Assembly (NCBI GenBank): GCA_963704815.1 | Contig: CAVPHU010000012.1 | Span: 1 to 64,000, forward strand | From: DATKWD01 sp963704815 | Lineage (GTDB): Bacteria; Actinomycetota; Acidimicrobiia; Acidimicrobiales; Salinilacustritrichaceae | Reading direction: 5' to 3' | Length of the DNA stretch: 64,000 bases | Shown here: in pieces, positions 24,673-33,182 of the stretch | Position numbering within the stretch: position 1 is the first letter of the stretch | How the letters are laid out: each line of letters begins with the position of its first letter | The notes under the pieces: model-generated | Told to the model about the DNA's origin: nothing | What the model saw: only the letters and a program-made list of their open reading frames with translations | The model's database searches: none | Program-made: the position numbers and the translations under genes

Positions 24673-26053
24673 CTACCGAACGGGACGACCGTGTGAGGTC
24701 GGATGGATTGCCGATTCGTCGCTCCGCCCGATGTGGGTGAGCTCAGGGTCTTCGTTCGTCTCGTCCGTGATCGGGTGGGTGGCGGTACCAGAGGTCGTCC
24801 ATCTCGGTCTCTGTTCGCGGAAGACGGGGTGGTGGTTGCGTATCTGGACGGTGTAGAGGCCGGTGTGGATGAGGGTGTGGTGGAAGCGGCAGAGCAGGAC
24901 GAGGTTGTCGAGGTCGGTTGGTCCGCCGTGTTCCCACCAGCGAATGTGGTGGGCGTCGCACACGTCGTGGGATCGGTCGCAGCCGGGGAAGGCGCAGCCG
25001 CGGTCGCGGGCGATCAGCGCTCGTCGTTGGGCGCGGTTGGCGTAGCGGGCGGTGCGGCCGAGGTCGAGGTCGTGGGTGGTGGTGCCGTCGGTGTCGACGA
25101 AGCGGGCGGTGATGCCCGAGTCGGGGTCGGCGAAGCGGAGTTCGAGGTGATCGGCGCTGGCGGCCCAGCGGTCGGCGAGACGGGCGGGAACGATGGTGCC
25201 GTCGGGAAGCTCGATGCGTGACGCCGGTGTCGGGGGTGAGGTCGGTTGATGGTGATGAAGGCGGGTTCGCGGCTTGGTGGTGGAGTCGGGGGCGGCGCGC
25301 CTCGTTCGGTGAGGTTGGCGAGGGCTTGGGCGCGGCGGTTGGCGGGGACCCGGTAGGGGAGGGTGCCGTCGACGTCGGCGGGGTTCGGCGGCGCGGATCT
25401 TGGCCATCTCCTCGTCGAGGGCGGAGAGGATGGGCAGGCCGGTGTCGAGGCTCAGGTCGCCGTGGAGGGCGACGCGGTCGCCCGTCTGGTTGGCGTGGAG
25501 CACGTCGGTGGTGGGGTCGTGGGTGCGGCGCCGTCGGGGTCGTGGTGGTCGATCCAGGCCTCGACATCGGCGGCCAACTCGTCGCAGGTCTTGATGTGGG
25601 CGGTGTCGACGAAGGCGGCTTGGGTGAAGAGGTCGAACAGGTGCCGGGTGCGCGGGTTCGAGTGCCGCGGGCGATGATGCGGGCGGCTTCGATGGGGATG
25701 TCGCCGTCGAGCATGGCGGCTTCGACCAGGGGGAGTTCGCCGAGGGTGTTGGCCAGGGTGGCGCGGCGTCCGGCGTCGCGGCGTGACGTGCCGGAGGAGG
25801 CGGTGAGCCATCCCGACATCGAGGAGACGCCGGTGGCTCGCAGGTTCTCGATCGAAGCGAAGCCGCGGAGCTCGCGTGAGAAGCGGGCTTCGATGCGGGT
25901 GCGGAGCCGGTCGAACTCGCGGAGCGTGTCGGCTCGTTCGTCGACGGGGAGCCTTTCGAGGTCGAGGTGTTCGAGGTCGGCGATGGCGTTGTGGGCGTCG
26001 CTGATGAGCTGGTGATTCGAGTCGATCAAGGTGTCGAACTGCACCGCTCCCAT
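24673..26053 (-). CDS. DUF222/13E12-type HNH endonuclease (several frame breaks)
   Basis: N-terminus (MGAVQFDTLIDSNHQLISDAHNAIADLEHLDLERLPVDERADTLREFDRLRTRIEARFSREL…) is the helical DUF222 region. The C-terminus is an HNH nuclease domain: RGCAFPGCDRSHDVCDAHHIRWWEHGGPTDLDNLVLLCRFHHTLIH, with the Cys pairs and His residues for a structural zinc and the catalytic site. The middle is split by about four single-base changes (around 25660, 25510, 25390 and 25240) in a run of Pro/Arg/His-rich high-GC sequence. This is a very common multicopy family in actinobacteria, related to the mycobacterial 13E12 repeat; biological role uncertain. An upstream ATG (26128) would add 25 residues. Confidence 0.75.
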
Positions 26054-26297
26054 GGGTGACTCATGGTAGCGAACATGTGTTCGTCTCACCACCCCGGACG
26101 CCCTGTTCTCGACGTTGTCGGTCTCCATGGAGTCAAGACCCCGACCGCGCCACCGAGCGCCCTACCACCGGCACGCTCCGTCTGGACCTGCGGTCCTGTG
26201 CCCGAGAGGGAACCCCTGAGCGGCGAACACCGGGCGATGACCTCCCCCGTCGTCGCTCGAGTCTTCGTCGACCACCACTGAGGCGGCTGCCCTTGCC

Positions 26298-26729
26298 TCA
26301 AGCCTCCAGCGCGACGATTGCGGCGCCGATCGTGATCAATGCCATCACGGCCCACACGGCGCTGAAGACGTACCCGAGTCTCACGTTCTCGGGCGCGCCG
26401 ATCCGCAGGTTCCGCCGGTTCATGGCAGCTCGTACGGAGATCCCTCGGCCCCCGAAGTACAAGTACATGCCGCCACCGACGAGTCCGAAGTAGGCCCAGG
26501 CGCTCGCATCGGCCATCAACAACACGCCGGCGACCACCATGGTCCACAACGTCAGCGTGTCCCACAACGCCTCGCCGTGGACATCGGCCCAGAACGCCGG
26601 TTCGACGTCGCGCTCGGCCTCCATCACCTTCCATCGCACCGCCGTGGAAGGCGAGAACCAGGAGAGTGCCTGTCCACCCCAGCCCAGCAGTGACAGCAGG
26701 GTGACGACGAGACCCCAGATGATGCTCAC
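26298..26729 (-). CDS. Small membrane protein of unknown function
   Basis: 143 residues from GTG at 26729. Hydrophobic segments: IIWGLVVTLLSLLGWGGQALSWF, LWTMVVAGVLLMADASAWAYFGLVGGGMYLYFGG and LGYVFSAVWAVMALITIGAAIVAL. Between the first two is a soluble acidic stretch (RDVEPAFWADVHGEALWD). It follows the next upstream gene after 19 bases on the same strand, suggesting a two-gene unit. I do not recognise the family. Confidence 0.55.
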   Translation of the reverse strand: MSIIWGLVVTLLSLLGWGGQALSWFSPSTAVRWKVMEAERDVEPAFWADVHGEALWDTLTLWTMVVAGVLLMADASAWAYFGLVGGGMYLYFGGRGISVRAAMNRRNLRIGAPENVRLGYVFSAVWAVMALITIGAAIVALEA

Positions 26730-26748
26730 CGGTCGCTCTGTCCCGAGC

Positions 26749-27189
26749 TCACTCGAGGAGCCGGGTGAAGCAGTAGACGCTCTCGACGACTCCGAAGGCC
26801 GGCCACATCGCCCATACGAAGACCCAATACACGAACGTGTTCCGCCGGAAGCCGAGATCACGGTCCCACAGGAAGAAGAAGACCGCGGTGTACCAGAACG
26901 GCACCGATGCCATGAGCGCGAGCAGGAAGCCCCAACGTTCGCCGAGCAGCATGCCGATGCTGCCCGCGATCTGCAGCGGTGCCCAGAGGAACGGGTCTGC
27001 CCATGCGCTGGCCTGGTTGAACGCGAAGTACGCCTTGGGATCGGTCTGCTCGGGTGACCCCCCGTAGATGTTCTCGATGGTCCAGGTCGCGTGTGGCCGG
27101 ACCACCGCCACGAGTTGGAGCACGGTCAGAAGGGAGATCAGCGCGAGTCCGACCAAAGCGATGGCCCATGTCACCGGGGTCACCTCCAT
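26749..27189 (-). CDS. Membrane protein of unknown function
   Basis: 146 residues; start at 27189 chosen because GGAGGG lies at good distance (27195 is a second ATG too close to it). Four hydrophobic helices (WAIALVGLALISLLTVLQLVAVV; LWAPLQIAGSIGMLLGERWGFLLALMASVPFWYTAVFFFLW; FVYWVFVWAMWPAFGVVESVYCF). Aromatic-rich ends suggest an integral membrane protein in a small-subunit role. Paired with the gene at 26298. The upstream intergenic region holds a strong inverted repeat. Confidence 0.6.
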   Translation of the reverse strand: MEVTPVTWAIALVGLALISLLTVLQLVAVVRPHATWTIENIYGGSPEQTDPKAYFAFNQASAWADPFLWAPLQIAGSIGMLLGERWGFLLALMASVPFWYTAVFFFLWDRDLGFRRNTFVYWVFVWAMWPAFGVVESVYCFTRLLE

Positions 27190-27251
27190 GTTCATCCCTC
27201 CGGTTCGCGACGCTTCGCCGCCGCCCATGGTCGGTGCTGACGCAGCGACGG

Positions 27252-27292
27252 CCCAGAGTCGTTGGTCCCGACGAAGGACCAACGACCCTGGG
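27252..27292. promoter_or_regulatory. Long inverted repeat in a divergent promoter
   Basis: CCCAGAGTCGTTGGTCC (27252-27268) and GGACCAACGACCCTGGG (27276-27292) match at 16 of 17 positions with a 7-base spacer CGACGAA. It lies midway between the divergent starts at 27189 (-) and 27355 (+). An operator for a dimeric regulator or a stem-loop acting on both transcripts is likely. Confidence 0.6.
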
Positions 27293-27354
27293 TCCCCTTG
27301 CACCTGTCGACGAAGCTGAGTCGACGACATCACCGAACGCTGAACTGGAGACCA

Positions 27355-28035
27355 ATGATGGATCGAAACCAGAAGAGCGGCGGCATCGCCGCCTTGGTGG
27401 CTGCGGGGACGTTCCTCTTCGGCATCGCACTGTTCGCCACCACATTGACCGACTACACCACCGGTGATCCGACTCCGGAAGAGTCCGTGTCCTTTCTGGT
27501 GGACAACCAGGCGGCGTTGTACATCTGGAATCTGGTCATCTTCATCGTGTTCGGGATCGCGCTCGTTCCAGTCGTGCTCGCCGTCCGCGAGCGGCTGACC
27601 GCAGGCTCTCCGGGTCTGGCGCAGGTCGCAGGCATCTTCGGGTTCATCTGGGCCGGTCTGGTCCTGGCCGCAGGCATGGTCTCGAACATCGCCATCGGAA
27701 CCGTCGCCGACGTCTTCGATGCCGACCCCGCTGGAGCCGTGCCCGTCTGGTCGGCGCTCGACTCCGTGCAGAACGGATTGGGTGGTGGCAACGAGATTGT
27801 GGGCGGCGTCTGGGTCCTGCTCGTCAGTTGGGCAGCCCTGAAGACGGCGGCACTCCCGCGAGGGTTGAACTACCTCGGTCTGTTCGCGGGGTTCGCAGGG
27901 CTCATCACGGTCGTCCCGGCACTCGAAGACGTCGGAGGCGTGTTCGGCATCGGCCTCATCGTGTGGTTCGTCTGGGTCGGAGTGATCCTCCTGAAGGGCG
28001 ACCCGCAGGGGGACCGACAGCTGTCGCCGGGATGA
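27355..28035 (+). CDS. Polytopic membrane protein (DUF4386-like)
   Basis: 226 residues, about six membrane helices: GIAALVAAGTFLFGIALFATTL, ALYIWNLVIFIVFGIALVPVVLAVRERL, VAGIFGFIWAGLVLAAGMVSNIAIG, GVWVLLVSWAALKTA, YLGLFAGFAGLITVVPAL and GVFGIGLIVWFVWVGVILL. The pattern fits DUF4386-like membrane proteins; function unknown. ATG at 27355 has CTGGAG 8 bases upstream. Divergent from two membrane-protein genes across the inverted repeat at 27252-27292, so the three may be co-regulated. Confidence 0.6.
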   Translation: MMDRNQKSGGIAALVAAGTFLFGIALFATTLTDYTTGDPTPEESVSFLVDNQAALYIWNLVIFIVFGIALVPVVLAVRERLTAGSPGLAQVAGIFGFIWAGLVLAAGMVSNIAIGTVADVFDADPAGAVPVWSALDSVQNGLGGGNEIVGGVWVLLVSWAALKTAALPRGLNYLGLFAGFAGLITVVPALEDVGGVFGIGLIVWFVWVGVILLKGDPQGDRQLSPG

Positions 28036-28115
28036 TGGTCCTGATCGCTGCACAATTCAGCTGACCGCAGCACGTTTCCGGTCAACCTCCATTGGCCGCC
28101 GGTCGAGTCCGTGGT

Positions 28116-28151
28116 GCCATGAGCGCCATGAGCGCCATGAGCGCCATGAGC
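28116..28151 (+). repeat. Four tandem copies of GCCATGAGC
   Basis: A 9-base unit repeated exactly four times, each containing an ATG in the same frame (encodes Ala-Met-Ser). It lies at the likely start of the next gene and gives a ladder of alternative start codons. Slippage would add or remove three residues without changing the frame. Confidence 0.85.
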
Positions 28152-29097
28152 ACGCTGCTGGTCCTCGTCTTCGTCTCCGCTGGAGCCCTGTCGCTGCGGC
28201 GCAACCCGGGCGCCCGCACCTGGATCGTCTCGATGGTCCGGGCCGGTGCCATGCACGTGAACCTCGTTGCGGCGGACTACGGCATCCTGCAACAGCAGGT
28301 GCTGTACGGGGCCCGTCGTCGCCGCTGTGTCGCCGTGAACGGAGTGGTGCGGTTACCCGCGGAGTACCACGTCACGTTCGACGAGCGCGACCGCAGCCTC
28401 GTCGAACCGGTGGAGGACGCGTTCTTCGCCGACGTCACCGAAGTGCTCGTCGCCGACGCCGAGGCCCTGCAGTGGCTGGTCGATCGCCCACCACGATTCC
28501 GAGCCACCTACATCGATCATGGTCGCCCGGGCTTTCCGGTCGTCGCCGCAATCAAGCCGACCGCACGCCGTGCGTTGGTGCCCGCCTCCGAGTTGGGCGA
28601 GGACACCCGGGCGTTCGACGACGGCCCGGCCCACGGAGGCGGCGCCTCCGGGCGCCGCCACCGGATCGCTCCGACTCCGGGAACTCGGCACCGATCGAGT
28701 CGTCTGCCTCGGCGATGACCGCGGGTCGGCGACCGTCGGACGCGGTCCGGCAAGCGATGCGCTCGTCGATCATCCGGCGGTGTCGGTTCGGCACGCCCGA
28801 CTCTCGTGCCGGCCCAGCGGGTCCGCACGTTCGCACCGGCGCGAAGACCAGGTCCGGGCCGGTCTCGTCGCGGTCGCGTTGATGGTGCCGTTCGTGGCTC
28901 CGTTCCTGTTCTCGGCTGGTGCGGTCCCGTCGCGGGCGCTCGCGACGTGGGTCGTCCACGCCTCGGTGCCGACTCCGCCGCCACCCGACGCGCTCGGCAT
29001 CGGGCACGGCGCCAAGCTGGGTCAGGTCGACGACGGCGAGTGCACCCGACCGGTGCCCGCGAACAGCTACTGGGACGTGATCGTCGTCGAGTGCTGA
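28119..29097 (+). CDS. FHA-like protein with DUF3662-like N-terminus and membrane segment (frame broken near 28640)
   Basis: After a short hydrophobic N-terminus (STLLVLVFVSAGALSLR) come RRRCVAVNGVVRLPAEYHVTFDERDRSLVEPVEDAF, which recalls the DUF3662 module found before FHA domains, and, in the second frame, RVVCLGDDRGSATVGRGPASDALVDHPAVSVRHARL, which matches the start of an FHA phosphothreonine-binding domain (GR, S-x-R-H). The usual remainder of FHA is missing; instead there is a hydrophobic helix (VRAGLVAVALMVPFVAPFLFSAGA) and a Pro-rich end. One extra base near 28640 separates the halves. The gene may be partly decayed. Family assignment is moderate; no kinase gene lies nearby. Confidence 0.45.
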
Positions 29098-29109
29098 GGG
29101 CTGAGCCGC

Positions 29110-29778
29110 TCAGCTCGACAAGATCTGGACGGCTTCGAAGATGAACAAGGCCCCGACGGCGGCGAGGACGGCGGCCATGACCTTCGCGTTGTGTCGGATG
29201 AGCCAGGCGCGGGAGCGGTGGAGGTGCGGGTCGATGCGGTGGCCGGCGACGAGGTAGGTCGCGACCGGAAGCAGGGCGGTCGAGGCCGCCATCGCGGTGA
29301 AGATCGCGTGCGCGGCGACGGTCGCGCCACCCGGGAGGTCGACCGAGCCGATCTCGACGCCCCCGGCTGCGGCCAGCAACATGTCCTTCGGGTTGAGCGC
29401 AGCCAGTGCGAACCCGATGCCGAGCACCCCGAACACGCCGGCACCGTCGATCGCACGCATCAACGGTGGCGTGGGTGGCTCGACGTCCGGACCCTTTCGG
29501 GTTCGCCACCGCTGGACCGCAGCGAGCAGGAGGATGGCGCCGAGGCTCAGCCGGACCCATCCGCGCCGGTCGCTCGGATCGTCGCCGGCGTCGAAGAACG
29601 GCGTGATGATCCCGATGGCGGCGACGGACCCGATCCCGACCACCCAGCCGACCGTGAACGCGATGCTGTTGGCACGTGGCCGGACCGACAGCAGCGTCAG
29701 GATGAGTGCGGCGATCGGGATCGGGCTGACCGCGATCGCGAGCGTGTAGCCGATCGATCCACCGATTGCGCTGCCCAC
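29110..29778 (-). CDS. GAP-family membrane transporter
   Basis: 222 residues, six hydrophobic segments, starting at GTG 29778 behind GGAGGTCGG. Family signals: GYTLAIAVSPIPIAALILTLLS, then NSIAFTVGWVVGIGSVAAIGI, GFALAALNPKDMLLAAAGG and a final VMAAVLAAVGALFIFEAVQIL. This layout belongs to the GAP (Sap-like, LysE-related) family, which in mycobacteria includes proteins that help export glycolipids. Substrate unknown. It is convergent with the FHA-like gene (12-base gap) and follows the PQQ fragment on the same strand. Confidence 0.7.
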   Translation of the reverse strand: MGSAIGGSIGYTLAIAVSPIPIAALILTLLSVRPRANSIAFTVGWVVGIGSVAAIGIITPFFDAGDDPSDRRGWVRLSLGAILLLAAVQRWRTRKGPDVEPPTPPLMRAIDGAGVFGVLGIGFALAALNPKDMLLAAAGGVEIGSVDLPGGATVAAHAIFTAMAASTALLPVATYLVAGHRIDPHLHRSRAWLIRHNAKVMAAVLAAVGALFIFEAVQILSS

Positions 29779-29799
29779 CCGACCTCCGACCTCCAGCCT

Positions 29800-31126
29800 G
29801 CCATGTCGGCCGTTTCGACCCGGCTCCGTCGGGCAGGGCGAGGGCCAGGAGGACGGGTGGATCGGAGATGCCGATCGGCCAGAGGATGAGGTCGTCGGCG
29901 ACGGCCGGCCATCCGTTGGTCCCACCGGGAGCGTCGAACTCCCAGACGACCTCGCCCGTCGCCCGTGAGAGTGCGTAGATCTTCTCCTGGTAGGTCGCGG
30001 TGAAGACCAGGTCACCGACGACCGTGGTTCCGCCGAGCGGATCGCCGTCGATCTCGGTCGTCCAGGCGACGGTTCCGGTGGCAGCCTCGATCGCCACCAC
30101 TTCGCCCGGAGCCGTTCCGATCTCGGAGCCGATGTAGGAGGGTTCGTCCGGACCCAATACGCTCGGTGCGTTGAGCGTGGCGACGAAGACGAAGCCGTCG
30201 TGGGCTGCAGGCGGGCTGATGACGCCGCCGAACGTCCCGGGCCAGACCTCGGTCGGGGCCTGCCAACTCGGTCAGCTCGTCGTTGCGGTGGATCCCGACC
30301 GGCGTCTCCCACCTGATCTCGCCGGTGTCGATGTCGTGGCCGAAGACGATGCCACCTTTCCCGGTGCTGACGAGCAGGGTGCCCTCGGGCGTCTCGACGA
30401 TCATCGTGTGGACATGATCGCGGTCGGACAGATCGTGCTCGATCACCTGTCGGTGCCAGCGCAGCTCGCCACTCTCGAGGTCGAGCGCCACGACCGAGTC
30501 GGTGAAGAGGTTCGGGCCGGGGCGACTCGATCCGTTGGGGAAGGCTTCGGCGCCGGTGAACGGCGCAGGGTTGGCGATGCCCCAGTACACGACACCCTCG
30601 TCGACGTCGACCGCCGGGGGGACCCACGCGCCGCCCCCGAGTTGACGTCGGGGTTCCCCCACAGGTCCTCGTCGGCGACGGTGTCGAAGCGCCACACCAC
30701 CTCGCCCGTCTCGGCGTCGAGCGCCGTCAACACTCCACGGTCACCGCCGGTGTACTGGGCAGTCAGGCTGACGGGGACGGTGCTCACCAGGACCGTGCCG
30801 CCCACCACCTGGGGCTGGATGTCGATCCCGCTGGCGGGGGTGTCGACGATCTCGGTGGCCCACAGCTCTTCACCCGTCTCGAGGTCCAGAGCGAAGATCG
30901 CTGGCATCCCCTTCGGTGCATAGACACGGCCCCAGCCGACGGCGACCCCGTTCGGGCCCACCGTGGTGCCGTCCTCGACGAGGGTCTCCCAGATCAGCCC
31001 GCCGGCGTGCCGAGCGAGGACCCTTCCGAGCCCCGATATCGGAGCGTCGGGACGCGACGAAGCATCGGATGAAGCTACCCGGCCCTCGATTCGGGACGGA
31101 AGGGCCGCGCATGCATCTATTGCCAT
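29800..31126 (-). pseudogene. PQQ-type beta-propeller protein, 5'-truncated and frame-broken
   Basis: Repeated propeller-blade motifs are plain: IFALDLETGEELWATEI, LTALDAETGEVVWRFDT, VVALDLESGELRWHRQ, VFGHDIDTGEIRWETP, VVAIEAATGTVAWTTE and IYALSRATGEVVWEFD, i.e. six or so blades of the PQQ_2 kind found in PQQ dehydrogenases and BamB-like proteins. They are spread over three frames (breaks near 30650 and 30275). The likely first Met (31126) leads directly into a mid-propeller segment, with no signal peptide or first blades, and the next gene starts only 50 bases away on the other strand. I therefore think the 5' end was lost. No clear stop ends the last frame before the GAP gene. Confidence 0.55.
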
Positions 31127-31175
31127 CTCGACTCGCAGAACCTAGGGTCGGCCGCGTCCGTCGGAAGGAATCCGC

Positions 31176-32012
31176 ATGCTCGCCATCACCCTGCTCGGCA
31201 CCGGGAGTCCCATGCCCGACGCCAATCGGGCCGGACCGGCCACGCTCATCGTCGGGGGAGACGACCAGTTCCTGGTCGACGCCGGTCGTGGCGTCCTCAT
31301 GCGGCTGGCCGGCGCATTCACCGGTGTGAACCAGCTGCGCGCCGTCCTGCTCACCCATCTCCACAGCGATCACATCACCGATCTCAACGACCTGATCACC
31401 AGCCGGTGGGTGATGAGTTTCGAACCGTCACCGCTCACCATCGTCGGACCGGTCGGAACTCGAGACGTGGTCGACCACATCCTGGCTTCGCTCGGGCCCG
31501 ACATCAGCTATCGGATCGCCCACCACGAGGATCTCGACTACCCGCCCCCGGTCGAGGTGATCGAGGTCACCGAAGGTGTCGTCGACCTCGGCGGCGGGGT
31601 GCAGGTGACCTGCGCACCGACCGACCACAAGCCGGTCGAGCCGAGCATCGGCTACCGCTTCGACTTCGAGGGCGCATCGGTCGTGACCGCCGGCGACACC
31701 GTCCCGTGTGCCGGTCTCGACCAGCTGTGCGATGACGCCCAGGCGCTCGTTCACACCGTGATCCGCAAGGACATCATCGAGACCATCCCCATGCAGCGCA
31801 TGCAGGACACCCTCGACTACCACTCGTCACCCGAGGAGGCGGCCCAGACGGCGAGCCGCGCGGGGATGGAGACCTTGGTGCTCACCCACTACGTGCCGGC
31901 GTTCGCTTCCGGCGAGGGAGACGACTGGCGCGAACTCGCCGCAGCCCACTTCGACGGTTCGATCGAACTCGGTGACGATCTGCACCGAGTCGAGGTGCCG
32001 CCGAGGCCGTAG
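31176..32012 (+). CDS. MBL-fold metallo-hydrolase, RNase Z-like
   Basis: 278 residues, intact. It opens LAITLLGTGSPMPDANRAGP and has the metal motif LLTHLHSDHITDLND (HxHxDH), FVDAGRG-like LVDAGRGVLMRL, GYRFDFEGASVVTAGDT (metal Asp), and ETLVLTHYVP (last His). This arrangement is that of the ribonuclease Z/arylsulfatase-like MBL branch. Many such proteins hydrolyse sulfate, phosphodiester or lactone bonds; with a sulfatase gene nearby a sulfatase-type role is possible but unproven. ATG follows GGAAGGA. Convergent with the TetR gene 12 bases away. Confidence 0.8.
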   Translation: MLAITLLGTGSPMPDANRAGPATLIVGGDDQFLVDAGRGVLMRLAGAFTGVNQLRAVLLTHLHSDHITDLNDLITSRWVMSFEPSPLTIVGPVGTRDVVDHILASLGPDISYRIAHHEDLDYPPPVEVIEVTEGVVDLGGGVQVTCAPTDHKPVEPSIGYRFDFEGASVVTAGDTVPCAGLDQLCDDAQALVHTVIRKDIIETIPMQRMQDTLDYHSSPEEAAQTASRAGMETLVLTHYVPAFASGEGDDWRELAAAHFDGSIELGDDLHRVEVPPRP

Positions 32013-32024
32013 TCGCCTGCGTTG

Positions 32025-32633
32025 CTAGGCGGACGGGCCGATGAGCCGGGTGATGCCGGTGGTCCAGGCGCGCCTGATCGTGGCGTCCGAACCGCGGTGG
32101 ATCGCGTGCAGCAGGTCCCATGACTCGAACGACGTGAGCGTGTCGACGAGCCCGACCAGGTCGGTGCCCGCGACGCCGCCCAGGCCGGCGATCTCGGGCG
32201 CGAAGTGGACGCGGATCTGTGCCGCGAAGCGGGTGCGGATCTCGGCGAGGGTGTCGGCCAGGCGAAGGTGTTCGACGGCTCGGGCGCGGGCGAGGCGAGC
32301 CACGGGCGCGATCGATCGGTACAGCTCGAGACGGGCGTCCACCAGGGCGACGACTCGATGGTCGCGTGAGCCCGTCCCGATCGACGGGATCTCGAACAGC
32401 GGGGCGAACCGCTCGAAGTGGCGCGTGACGGTCTGCTCCTGAAGATCGTCGAGGTTGTCGAAGTACCGGAACACCGATGACACCGACACGCCGGCGCGTT
32501 CGGCGATGGCGTCGGTGGGCGGCGGGATGACCCCCTCGTCGAGCAAGCTGAACATGGCGTCGATGACGGCGGCCCGGTTGCGGTCACGGCGAGCCCGTCG
32601 GCCATCGGTGTCGACCCGTTCGTCCGTCTTCAC
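32025..32633 (-). CDS. TetR-family transcriptional regulator
   Basis: 202 residues. N-terminal HTH: RAAVIDAMFSLLDEGVIPPPTDAIAERAGVSVSSVFRYFDNLDDLQEQTV, the standard TetR pattern. The C-terminal ligand domain is helical (LARARAVEHLRLADTLAEIRTRFAAQ). It is divergent from the SRPBCC/sulfatase-DJ-1 pair; the 90-base gap has an inverted repeat overlapping a TTGACA box, so this protein probably represses that operon. The effector is not predictable. Confidence 0.85.
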   Translation of the reverse strand: MKTDERVDTDGRRARRDRNRAAVIDAMFSLLDEGVIPPPTDAIAERAGVSVSSVFRYFDNLDDLQEQTVTRHFERFAPLFEIPSIGTGSRDHRVVALVDARLELYRSIAPVARLARARAVEHLRLADTLAEIRTRFAAQIRVHFAPEIAGLGGVAGTDLVGLVDTLTSFESWDLLHAIHRGSDATIRRAWTTGITRLIGPSA

Positions 32634-32668
32634 GCCACCACCCTAGTGATCGCCCCACTTGTGAGAGA

Positions 32669-32702
32669 GCGAGTCGCAGAATCTATTGACAATGGGACTC
32701 GC
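32669..32702 (+). promoter_or_regulatory. Inverted repeat around a -35-like box
   Basis: GCGAGTC (32669-32675) and GACTCGC (32696-32702) form a perfect dyad with a 20-base spacer that contains TTGACA (32686-32691), a consensus -35 element for the + strand operon. No good -10 is seen at the usual distance. Likely TetR operator. Confidence 0.45.
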
Positions 32703-32723
32703 AAGAGTGTTGAGTGGGGGGAC

Positions 32724-33182
32724 ATGCCCGACGTCGTTCGCACCCGCACCATCGCGGTCGGCCCCGAAGATGTCTGGCCGGTGCTTGCCGATTTCGCAGC
32801 CATCAGCGCGTGGGCCGACAACGTCGATCACTCGTGCATCCTCGAGCCGGGCGATGCCTCTGAGGCGGCCACCGTCGGCATGGCCCGCCGGATCCAGACC
32901 GGGCGCACGACGCTGGTCGAACGGATCGTGACCTGCGACCCGCCCACGACGCTCGCCTACGAGATCGAAGGGCTCCCGCCTCGCATCCGCTCCGTGACGA
33001 ACCGGTGGGATCTCGAACCCGGCGCACCAGGGTCCACCGTGGTGAGTCTGACCAGCACGGTCGACATCGGCCCGCGTCCGCCGCAACAACTCGCGGCCCG
33101 CGTCCTGGGGCGCGTGCTGGGCAGGCAGTCCGATGTGATGCTCGCCGGGCTGGCCGACCGACTGGAGAACCACCGTGGCTGA
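32724..33182 (+). CDS. SRPBCC (START/Bet v1-like) ligand-binding protein
   Basis: 152 residues from ATG 32724, behind TGGGGGGA. The pattern VVRTRTIAVGPEDVWPVLADFAAISAWADNVDHSCIL, TTLVERIVTCDPPTTLAYEIEGLP, and a C-terminal helix RVLGRQSDVMLAGLADRLENH is the polyketide-cyclase-like SRPBCC fold. Such proteins bind hydrophobic small molecules or act as cyclases/dehydratases. Its stop overlaps the following sulfatase-DJ-1 start by 8 bases, so the two are translationally coupled and should share a substrate or pathway. Confidence 0.8.
   Translation: MPDVVRTRTIAVGPEDVWPVLADFAAISAWADNVDHSCILEPGDASEAATVGMARRIQTGRTTLVERIVTCDPPTTLAYEIEGLPPRIRSVTNRWDLEPGAPGSTVVSLTSTVDIGPRPPQQLAARVLGRVLGRQSDVMLAGLADRLENHRG

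Noticed and set aside
24703..25221. Val/Gly/Glu-rich + strand protein opposite the HNH gene
   Set aside because: Antisense shadow; HNH motif on the - strand is unambiguous.
28116..28151. CRISPR-like repeat
   Set aside because: The 9-base units are contiguous without spacers; no cas genes in the window.
28517..30157. A single 546-codon protein spanning the PQQ end, the GAP gene and the FHA gene
   Set aside because: Only its first ~100 codons are real (PQQ blades); the rest is out-of-frame reading of other genes.
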